Of a stretch of 45,853 bases of DNA, positions 38,895 to 45,853 are shown piece by piece. The translations under genes were made by a program, and so were the position numbers. The stretch is from Rhodocyclaceae bacterium (lineage in GTDB: Bacteria; Pseudomonadota; Gammaproteobacteria; Burkholderiales; Rhodocyclaceae): the NCBI GenBank assembly GCA_013388985.1, contig JACAEF010000043.1:1-45853 (forward strand), written 5' to 3'. The notes under the pieces are model-generated. The model made no database searches. It was not told where the DNA came from and saw nothing but the letters and a program-made list of their open reading frames with translations. The first letter of the stretch is position 1, and each line of letters starts with the position of its first letter.

Positions 38895-41010
38895 CTGGGA
38901 ACTCAAACCTGCCAAGCCCGCCTTTCCCGCCTTCGCCGCCGAGTGGGACCGGCTCAATGCCGCCCTTTACGCCAACCACCCGATGTTCGACAGCCGCTTC
39001 GTCGGCTCCTTGCTCGAACACTTCGGCCAGGGCGACGAACTGCTCTGCATCCATCGCAGCGGCACGACCTGCGACGGCGCGCTGATCCTGCGTCCCTTGA
39101 GCCTTGGCCGCTGGGCGCTGTTCCTGCCCTCGCAAGCCCAGGCCGGCGCGGTCATGCTCAAAGATGCGGCGTTGCTCGAAACCCTGCTGCCTGCCCTGCC
39201 CGGTTATGCCTGGAGTCTGGACCTGCTTTCCATCGATCCGCTCTACTCGCCCGACTGGTCGCACCTCCAGCTCCCGCGCATCGTCATGCCGCATGCCAAC
39301 ACCATGGCAGTCGATACACACGACGGATTCGCTGCCTACTGGAAAGCCCGCCCCAAGAATCTCATTCACAATATCCGCCGCTACCGCCGCCGCGCCGCAG
39401 AAACCGTCGGCCCCCTGCACGTGGTCAGCTTCACCGAGGCAGCAGAAGTCATCGATGCTCTCACCCGCTACGGCCAGCTCGAATCGGCTGGTTGGAAAGG
39501 CAGGGAAGGCACGGCGATCGCCCCAGACAATGCGCAGGGCAGGTTCTACGCCGATCTGCTTGCCCGCTTCGCAGCCACTGGCCAAGCTTTCGTCATGGAG
39601 CTGCGAGCGGGGGAACGGCTCCTTGCCTCGCGGCTCTTCATCCGCAACTGGCAAATGTGGATCTGCCTCAAAACCACTTACGACGAAACGCAATCCGCCT
39701 TCGCTCCCGGCCGCCTGCTGCTGCACGACATGCTCGAACGAGCCTGCGCAGAAATGCCGGCGGGCGCCGTCGAGTTCTATACCAACGCCAACCGCGACCA
39801 GGCCGAGTGGGCGACCCATCTGCGCCCCATTCCCCACCACCAGATCCTGCGCAACGATCTCTTCGGCGGCCTGTACGGAATCGCCCGGCGCCTGCGCCGC
39901 AGGACGGTGCAAGGGAGCAGCGGCAAAACCTGCAACCCGCTCACCGTCGGCAGCTACTCGAACATTGCCGACCTGCCCCCTGCCGTTCTGGAGCTATGCC
40001 GGCAAGCCGAAACCCAATATCCGGAATTCGCTGCGGGCTGGTTTGCCAATCTGCAGAAAACCGTCTTCGGCAACGAGCCCTGTGTGCGCTACTACGTCGC
40101 CGAGCGCGCCGGCCGTCCCGTCGCCCTCCTGCCCGTGCGCTTCGCGCGTCAAGGATTGACACGGCGCGTCGAGGCCCTCGGCAACTACTACACTTCGCTC
40201 TACAGCCCTCTTCTCGCCGCCGACGCCTCCGAAGTCGAGCTCGCGGCGCTGATCGAAGCCGCCAGCCGCGACCACGGCGCCCATGAAATGCGCTTCGCCC
40301 CGATGGACCCGCAATCACCGGCCTTCGCGGCACTGCTCACCGCCCTGCGCAGCAGCGGCTGGATACCCTTCCGCTACTTCTGCTTCGGTAACTGGTATCA
40401 GAAAGTCGACAGCGACTGGGCAGCCTATCTCGAACGCAGGCCCGGCGAGCTGCGCAGCACGATCAGGCGCAAAGGCAAGAAATTCGCTGCCGAAGGCGGC
40501 ACGCTCGAAATCCTCGCCGACCCGCCCGACATCGAAACCGCGATCGCCGACTACACGCACGTCTATGCCCGCAGCTGGAAGAAACCCGAGCCCTATCCGG
40601 AATTCATCCCCGGTCTGATCCGCTGGCTGGCCGGCAAGGGCTGGCTCAGATTGGGCATCGCGCGCCTGAACGGTCAGCCCATCGCAGCGCAGCTGTGGAT
40701 CGTCAGCCACGGTCGGGCCAACATTTTCAAGCTCGCCTATGACGAAGCCTTTGCCAAACACGCCGCCGGCACGCTGCTCACCGCGCGCCTGATGGAACAC
40801 GTCATCGACCAGGATCAGGTTCGAGAAATCGACTACCTGATCGGCGACGACGGCTACAAAAGACAATGGATGGGCAAGAGGCGGGAACGATGGGAAATCA
40901 TCGCCTATGAGCCGCTAAATTTGGTCGGCAGCGGTTTATTGGGCAAAAAACTCATTGGCCGCTCGACTCGCCGGCTGAGGGCCCAGAAGAAGAAGGACTC
41001 TCCTGACTGA
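38887..41010 (+). CDS. Tandem GNAT (FemAB/CelD-like) acyltransferase
   Basis: 707 residues made of two similar halves of about 350, each an FemAB/Acetyltransf_6-type GNAT. The parallel elements are PKNLIHNIRRYRRRAAE in half 1 and GELRSTIRRKGKKFAAEGG in half 2, each followed by the acyl-donor region (RLLASRLFIRNWQMW and QPIAAQLWIVSHGRANI). The usual single-domain member is about 350, so this is a fusion or duplication. An aminoacyl or acyl transfer to the polysaccharide is inferred. Its last 59 bases overlap, antisense, the 3' end of the TPR gene. Confidence 0.88.
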   Translation: MPSWELKPAKPAFPAFAAEWDRLNAALYANHPMFDSRFVGSLLEHFGQGDELLCIHRSGTTCDGALILRPLSLGRWALFLPSQAQAGAVMLKDAALLETLLPALPGYAWSLDLLSIDPLYSPDWSHLQLPRIVMPHANTMAVDTHDGFAAYWKARPKNLIHNIRRYRRRAAETVGPLHVVSFTEAAEVIDALTRYGQLESAGWKGREGTAIAPDNAQGRFYADLLARFAATGQAFVMELRAGERLLASRLFIRNWQMWICLKTTYDETQSAFAPGRLLLHDMLERACAEMPAGAVEFYTNANRDQAEWATHLRPIPHHQILRNDLFGGLYGIARRLRRRTVQGSSGKTCNPLTVGSYSNIADLPPAVLELCRQAETQYPEFAAGWFANLQKTVFGNEPCVRYYVAERAGRPVALLPVRFARQGLTRRVEALGNYYTSLYSPLLAADASEVELAALIEAASRDHGAHEMRFAPMDPQSPAFAALLTALRSSGWIPFRYFCFGNWYQKVDSDWAAYLERRPGELRSTIRRKGKKFAAEGGTLEILADPPDIETAIADYTHVYARSWKKPEPYPEFIPGLIRWLAGKGWLRLGIARLNGQPIAAQLWIVSHGRANIFKLAYDEAFAKHAAGTLLTARLMEHVIDQDQVREIDYLIGDDGYKRQWMGKRRERWEIIAYEPLNLVGSGLLGKKLIGRSTRRLRAQKKKDSPD

Positions 41011-41680
41011 CCGGCGCTGGCGATGGATCCCGCCATTTGCCCGCCTTTTCGAGCTTGTTGCGTAAGCCGGGCAATTGAAATCCCAACTGATACGCCTTGT
41101 GCGCGCTGGCCAGCGCTTTGTCATAGTCCTTCAACTCGAAATACGCCAGGCCCAGGTTGTAATGGATGTTGGCATTGTCGCCTGCGAGTTCCAGCGCTTC
41201 TTCAAGCTTCTTTCTCGCATCCTGATAAAGCCCTTTTTGCATCAGGTAAACGCCATGCAGTGATTTCACAACCGCATCATTCGGAGCAAAACGTTCAGCG
41301 CGGTCAAAGCGGCATTCGATCGAGTACCCAAAGTCCCGTGGCCGATTCGTCTTCTCTTTCTGCCCCAATTTGATCATCGCCAACAAAGCACGGTGATGAT
41401 TGGGAAACACATTGAGTGTATACGCCATATCGCCACCCGCAGTCATCGTCGTGTTTCCGCCTCTCAAACTCTCTACTTTGGGAGTAAAGTGCGCCCGCTC
41501 GACGAGGTCTTTGTCGGCCTTCGACGCCGTCCGGTAGTCGAACGGCCCGAAATGGTTCCGGAACGGGTCGCCGCATTCCGCCTCCCCACTCTGGGCCGAG
41601 ACTCCAGACGCGCCTAGCACCAGCGCTGTTGCCAACAGGGCGCCAAGTGTCTGTTGAGCCGTCCATCGACGTAATGACAT
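40952..41680 (-). CDS. Exported TPR-repeat protein, unknown function
   Basis: 242 residues. ATG 41680 (MSLRRWTAQQTLG) is preferred because AAGGA at 41687-41691 has good spacing to it; ATG 41686 abuts that sequence. Signal peptide: TLGALLATALVLGASGVSAQ with cleavage after SAQ or SVSA. After a Cys-containing region (FGYSIECRFDRAERF), two TPR-like units are seen, around LHGVYLMQKGLYQDARKKLE and IHYNLGLAYFELKDYDKALA. The C-terminus is Pro/Ser-rich. It faces the GNAT gene with a 59-bp convergent overlap. Confidence 0.83.
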   Translation of the reverse strand: MSLRRWTAQQTLGALLATALVLGASGVSAQSGEAECGDPFRNHFGPFDYRTASKADKDLVERAHFTPKVESLRGGNTTMTAGGDMAYTLNVFPNHHRALLAMIKLGQKEKTNRPRDFGYSIECRFDRAERFAPNDAVVKSLHGVYLMQKGLYQDARKKLEEALELAGDNANIHYNLGLAYFELKDYDKALASAHKAYQLGFQLPGLRNKLEKAGKWRDPSPAPVSQESPSSSGPSAGESSGQ

Positions 41681-41742
41681 ATCCATTCCTTTCTATAAAG
41701 CTTCACCAGGAAATTGCTCTATAGGTACAAAATACATTATCT

Positions 41743-43314
41743 TTGTCGCTATCAGACTTTTTCCATTTAGCTGCCGAGCATAACAGCAACACGGTCAGGA
41801 GTCCCCGTATCAGCAAAGAATCCCGCCACGAGCTGGTCCGCAGCGCTTTTCGTCTGAATGCTGAAAATCTGGGACGACGGGTCGTCTCGGGTGCCAGCTT
41901 CACCTTCCTGGGCATCGCGCTACGTACCTTCATCACGCTGGGTTCGACCGCGATCCTGGCTCGTCTGCTCACCCCGGCGGACTTTGGCCATGTTGCCATG
42001 GCCGCCGTCGTCACCGAATTCACAGGCCTGTTTGGGGGCTTTGGGTTTGCCAATCTGCTCATCCAGCGCAAAACCATTACACGGCTCCAGATGGATACGG
42101 TTTTCTGGGCATCAGTGATCATTGGCTTGATACTGACTGGCGTAGTGTTCATTCTGGCTCCTCTGGCCAGCTGGGTGTTCGCTAATGAAACAACAGGTGC
42201 CCTGCTTCGTCTGCTGTGCTTCAGCTTCCTGCTCAACAGCCTAACGGTCGTCCATGAAGCAACGCTTTCGCGACTAATGCGTTTTCGCACCGAGTTTTGG
42301 ATACTGATCACCGTCATCGGGGTGCGCAGTTCCGTTGCGATCGTATTCGCATACCTCGGCTTCGGCGTATGGAGTCTGGTGATTGGCCCCTTGTTTGGCG
42401 CCGCAGCATCAATTGCGCTTTATTATTCGGCCATACCCTATCTGCCGCGCTTCCGTTTTCACCCAGCGTACCTCAAAGCCACCTGGAAGGTCAGCGGCAG
42501 TTATTTTGGCAGCAATATCCTCTATTACCTCAACATGAACGTCGATCTTCTGTTGATCGGGCGCAGCCTGGGGGCTACACCACTTGGCTACTATCAGAAT
42601 GCGCGGTCGCTGACGGATGAAATCCGCGGCCGTATCGCGATGCCTCTACAGCGGGTTCTGTTTCCCGCATTCTCTGCCTTACAGAATGATCAGAAACGAT
42701 TGCAAACCTCGGTGATGCGGGCCGGTCGTCTGCTGGCTGCCATCATCATCCCGGTCGGCGTTGGCCTTTCGGCTATAGCGCAAGACCTGGTGCCCGTCTT
42801 GTATGGCCCACAATGGCTGGCGATGATTCCACTACTTAGCATGTTCGGCATCAGTGGTGCAATCCGTGGCGCCACAGCCATTTCCTCTTCACTCTTCAAC
42901 GCGATGAACCAAGTGCCGCTTGCCTTCAAATACAACACCATCGGCACTTTGCTGACTGCAAGCGCGATTATCGTGACGCTCCCTTACGGCATCGAAGCCG
43001 TAACTCTGGCCGTGATGCTAAGCAACTTATACGCATTGGTAACCTTCAGGATCGGGCTTGGGTTGATCGGCTTGCATACCCGTCACATGCTTGACATTCT
43101 GGGCTATCCAACCTTGGCCGCTACCGGGATGTGGATAGCGGTTATACTCATTCGCACATGGACAAAAGAATGGATTAATGACGCAATAATTTTATTATTA
43201 TTACACATTTTTCTTGGGGCCACTTTTTATATCTCGGCTTTGCTCATAACATCAATAAATTATTATAAAGATGTTATTATTTTTATCAAGAGCCAAACAC
43301 AATTGAGGAAATAA
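41743..43314 (+). CDS. Polysaccharide flippase (Wzx / MviN-like, oligosaccharide exporter)
   Basis: 523 residues, a polytopic membrane protein of the MOP superfamily with about 12-14 segments. Visible from VVSGASFTFLGIALRTFITL through ANLLIQRKTITRLQMDTVFW and GYYQNARSLTDEIRGRIAMP to the C-terminal helices. It likely flips a lipid-linked repeat unit for the polymerase-like gene. The start is uncertain: TTG at 41743 gives 45 hydrophilic residues and has no visible ribosome-binding site; no ATG lies before the first membrane segment. G+C drops sharply in the last ~150 bases. Confidence 0.88.
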   Translation: MSLSDFFHLAAEHNSNTVRSPRISKESRHELVRSAFRLNAENLGRRVVSGASFTFLGIALRTFITLGSTAILARLLTPADFGHVAMAAVVTEFTGLFGGFGFANLLIQRKTITRLQMDTVFWASVIIGLILTGVVFILAPLASWVFANETTGALLRLLCFSFLLNSLTVVHEATLSRLMRFRTEFWILITVIGVRSSVAIVFAYLGFGVWSLVIGPLFGAAASIALYYSAIPYLPRFRFHPAYLKATWKVSGSYFGSNILYYLNMNVDLLLIGRSLGATPLGYYQNARSLTDEIRGRIAMPLQRVLFPAFSALQNDQKRLQTSVMRAGRLLAAIIIPVGVGLSAIAQDLVPVLYGPQWLAMIPLLSMFGISGAIRGATAISSSLFNAMNQVPLAFKYNTIGTLLTASAIIVTLPYGIEAVTLAVMLSNLYALVTFRIGLGLIGLHTRHMLDILGYPTLAATGMWIAVILIRTWTKEWINDAIILLLLHIFLGATFYISALLITSINYYKDVIIFIKSQTQLRK

Positions 43315-43315
43315 C

Positions 43316-44185
43316 TTGAAGCTCTATTATTTTAAAGACCACAAAGGTAATTTTGGCGACGACCTTAACCCGTGGTTATGGAATAAACTACTACCAGATT
43401 TTTTTGATGATGATAACAGAGAAATTTTTGTTGGCATTGGTACATTAATAAATCATAGACTACCAGAAACACCAATTAAACATATATTTGGCAGCGGTTA
43501 TGGTTACGGTAAATTACCAAAGATAGATAATAGATACATTTTTCACGCAGTAAGAGGATACAAGACAGCACAATTACTTGGCGTCCCCAAAGAGAAAGTA
43601 ATTACTGATAGCGCCATTCTTATTAGAACTGTGAATCTCGCCCCTTATACAAGACCCAAAGAATATAAATTTGGGTTGATGCTAACAGGACACAGCCTAG
43701 AGATGTACAATGGCTGGAAAAAGATTTGCGATAATCTGAATTTTAATTATATAAGCTGCCACTGGAACGTTGAAAAAGTGCTGGGAGAAATTAGCGCATG
43801 CGAGGTATTGATTACAGAAGCAATGCATGGCGCAATTGTTGCCGACGCTTTAAGAATACCTTGGCTTCCAGTAGATTTTTATAATAACATATTAAGCCTA
43901 AAATGGGAAGATTGGCTAAGTTCTATAGAGTTACCATTTGTCCACAATAGGTTGCAAAGCCTATACAACAAAGACCAGTCAATAAAAATGCGCCTAAAAA
44001 GACTTATATTTAAGAAAGATCAACAACCTCACTATTCAACTAAGAATGACATTGAAAAAACAACACAAGAACTTCTCAGAGTATCTAAAACGCATCCATT
44101 TCTTAGCCAAGATGCGTTATTAGCAACCCTTACTGATAAGTACTTAGACCTATTATACAAAATTAGACTTGACATTTATAAATAA
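43316..44185 (+). CDS. Polysaccharide pyruvyl transferase family protein
   Basis: 289 residues with the family N-terminal pattern YFKDHKGNFGDDLNPWLWN and the C-terminal EAMHGAIVADALRIPWLPV. Adds a pyruvate ketal to sugars in CsaB/WcaK-type families. TTG start: GAGGA at 43305-43309 lies 6 bases upstream, and no nearer ATG fits. The gene is AT-rich in contrast to everything upstream, with codon choice like ATA, TTA and AAA, a sign of recent acquisition. It is 1 base after the flippase stop. Confidence 0.88.
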   Translation: MKLYYFKDHKGNFGDDLNPWLWNKLLPDFFDDDNREIFVGIGTLINHRLPETPIKHIFGSGYGYGKLPKIDNRYIFHAVRGYKTAQLLGVPKEKVITDSAILIRTVNLAPYTRPKEYKFGLMLTGHSLEMYNGWKKICDNLNFNYISCHWNVEKVLGEISACEVLITEAMHGAIVADALRIPWLPVDFYNNILSLKWEDWLSSIELPFVHNRLQSLYNKDQSIKMRLKRLIFKKDQQPHYSTKNDIEKTTQELLRVSKTHPFLSQDALLATLTDKYLDLLYKIRLDIYK

Positions 44186-44212
44186 ATTGACAATTCATCT
44201 TTACCAATTTAA

Positions 44213-45373
44213 ATGACAGAAAGAAGCTCTATAATTAATGCTGACAAGATTGATTCTTTTGAGTCATTACGCGGCTTAATGGCTATCTGGGTCTTAATTG
44301 GGCACGTCATGCTGACATTCAACACTGATAGCCTAAAAGAAGAATTCCTGCTAAATGCTTTATTAGAAAATGGTAGGGCAGTTTACGTTTTTATGATACT
44401 TAGCGGATTTGTCATTTTCTTTCTACTGCATACAAAAAACGAAGGTTACTTACTGTTCATTTACCGTAGATTTTTGAGAATATTCCCTGCATATATTGTA
44501 GCATTGCTTATCTCTGCTGCTATGCTACCCATCTCTTTAGAGGCTATCTCCTCAGTAGCATCAATGTCAAATAGAAACATAAGTCGCGTTGAGTATTTAT
44601 CTGCTAGCATTAATAATTTCTTACCACATCTTACAGCACACCTGACCTTGCTACATGGACTAATCCCGACAAACGTACTGCCCTTCTCGGACTGGGCAAT
44701 TATGGGCCAGGCATGGAGCATATCTGTCGAATGGCAGTTTTACTTATTAGCCCCAATTTATTATTCATTACTTAAAACCAAGATATCATTATTTTCTAAA
44801 TTATTCTTTATTATCTTAAGTCTTTTAGCACTTTATTTCATTAGCTTTAAGTTTGGATACAGCTTTATTGGTAAGCACTTGTTATATTTCCTGATTGGTT
44901 GCGCGTCAGCCATTTTTTGGCTCATACCCACAAAATGGCATTATCTTTTTTTAAAATATCCGAACCTTACAATAACAATCACAACCACCCTCTGCATAAT
45001 AATAACCCCCGACAAATGGGAGATATCAATATGGGTTTTGATATATCTATCCGCCCTAATCATTAGAGACAAACCAGACAACAAATCAATAGCATATTAC
45101 GTAAATAGTATTATGAAATTAAAACCTTTAAGATACCTAGGAAAGATATCGTACTCAATTTATCTTGCGCACATGATACCTCTATTCCTAGCAATTTATT
45201 TCTTTAACGACCTAAACATGTCTAGTAGTGACCGATTGCTAACCACCCTTAGTTCGACCTTTATTCTCACCATTGCGTTGGCCGCTTTTTTATATCATTT
45301 CATTGAGGCTCCTTTTATTGATTTTGGCAGAAAGGGACTGCCCAATATTCTGCAAAGATATATCAACACATAA
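44213..45373 (+). CDS. Acyltransferase 3 family membrane protein (OafA/YrhL-like)
   Basis: 386 residues with about ten membrane segments. Family hallmarks: SFESLRGLMAIWVLIGHV (catalytic His), RRFLRIFPAYIVALLI and WSISVEWQFYLLAPIYY; the C-terminal LRYLGKISYSIYLAHM closes the domain. No extracytoplasmic SGNH domain is present. It likely O-acetylates the exported glycan. AT-rich as its neighbour; 27 bp after it. Confidence 0.93.
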   Translation: MTERSSIINADKIDSFESLRGLMAIWVLIGHVMLTFNTDSLKEEFLLNALLENGRAVYVFMILSGFVIFFLLHTKNEGYLLFIYRRFLRIFPAYIVALLISAAMLPISLEAISSVASMSNRNISRVEYLSASINNFLPHLTAHLTLLHGLIPTNVLPFSDWAIMGQAWSISVEWQFYLLAPIYYSLLKTKISLFSKLFFIILSLLALYFISFKFGYSFIGKHLLYFLIGCASAIFWLIPTKWHYLFLKYPNLTITITTTLCIIITPDKWEISIWVLIYLSALIIRDKPDNKSIAYYVNSIMKLKPLRYLGKISYSIYLAHMIPLFLAIYFFNDLNMSSSDRLLTTLSSTFILTIALAAFLYHFIEAPFIDFGRKGLPNILQRYINT

Positions 45374-45431
45374 TTCAATAATAGCCAATATTTATTATTA
45401 CTGAACAAACACCAGGCACATCAATAGTCCC

Positions 45432-45853
45432 ATGAGCCTTCTCCCCGCCCCTACCCCAAAGATTTCCGTTATCATTCCAAATTATAACCATTGCAATTTT
45501 CTTAAACAGCGCTTTTCTTCTGTTTTTGAACAAACTCTGCAAGATTACGAAATCATTTTTCTAGATGACAAATCCTCCGACTGTAGTCTAGATATATTTT
45601 CAGCGTTTTCCAACCACCCAAGAATCGCAAAAGCACTTTTTAATACTACTAATAGTGGCAGCCCTTATATACAATGGAACCGTGGCATCTTAGAAGCTCG
45701 AGGTGAGTACATCTGGATTGCAGAGTCTGACGACTATGCACACCCAGAATTTTTAGAAAGGATGACTCACGTTCTCGATTCCAATCCCGACGTCGGTATC
45801 GCCTTCTGCCGTTCGATCATGGTCGACGAATCATCAGTGGCGGTTGGCTCTAC
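45432..45853 (+). CDS. Family 2 glycosyltransferase, N-terminal part (3' end outside window)
   Basis: 140 codons from ATG 45432 (MSLLPAPTPKISVIIPNYNH) run to the window end in one open frame. GT-A features: ISVIIPNYNHCNFL, IIFLDDKSSDCS (nucleotide-binding Asp), and the DXD-region motif WIAESDDYAHPEFLE. Inverting glycosyltransferase for the repeat unit. G+C rises again in the final ~100 bases. 58 bp follow the acyltransferase stop. Confidence 0.9.
   Translation, partial: MSLLPAPTPKISVIIPNYNHCNFLKQRFSSVFEQTLQDYEIIFLDDKSSDCSLDIFSAFSNHPRIAKALFNTTNSGSPYIQWNRGILEARGEYIWIAESDDYAHPEFLERMTHVLDSNPDVGIAFCRSIMVDESSVAVGS

Noticed and set aside
41010-41025. Further copy of the dispersed repeat (CGGCGCTGGCGATGG)
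   Set aside because: Only the first block is present; the ACGGCA block and the AAA lead are missing.

Overview
This is a GC-rich betaproteobacterial chromosome segment. The isc, dnaK-dnaJ-mfd and exosortase-type exopolysaccharide gene sets suggest the Rhodocyclales/Nitrosomonadales part of the class, but the genus cannot be fixed by reading alone. Positions 1-23.5 kb are housekeeping DNA. In order they hold: the 3' end of dnaK, dnaJ, mfd, a class I DAHP synthase and a DUF1015 protein (all +). A bidirectional terminator follows. Next is a long minus-strand operon for iron-sulfur cluster assembly: iscR, a NifS-like desulfurase, iscS, iscU, iscA, hscB, hscA, fdx, iscX, tatD and tpx. Behind its regulated promoter lie cysE and trmJ. 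Then come suhB, tRNA-Gly, tRNA-Cys, an M20 amidohydrolase, nnrD, a DMT permease, nadC and tRNA-Ser.

From 23.5 kb the window becomes a cell-surface polysaccharide locus. It begins with manC (GDP-mannose supply), a small membrane protein, a YdcF-like protein and an exported beta-helix protein. Next is the accessory set that accompanies exosortase A (XrtA/EpsH) loci: a PLP-dependent decarboxylase, an AMP-forming acyl ligase, an acyl carrier protein, two alpha/beta hydrolases and an asparagine-synthase-like protein. The + strand genes then continue as one tightly coupled unit: a Wzy/ligase-like membrane protein, a DegT-type aminotransferase-like protein, a sugar-transfer ATP-grasp enzyme and a tandem-GNAT (FemAB/CelD-like) protein. 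A TPR lipoprotein-like or periplasmic gene faces them. A flippase, a pyruvyl transferase, an acyltransferase and a truncated family 2 glycosyltransferase finish the window. The last 2.6 kb are strikingly AT-rich and look acquired. The exosortase gene itself is not in the window.

The most unusual signal is a dispersed bipartite 20-bp repeat, TCGGCGCTG-N5-ACGGCA. Twelve copies match both fixed blocks exactly and a thirteenth has one mismatch. They occur in both orientations, inside essential genes in several reading frames, in spacers and at gene joints. None is found in the AT-rich segment. In tatD a copy adjoins a two-unit in-frame tandem insertion. A separate nested palindrome lies directly beside another copy near 27.5 kb.
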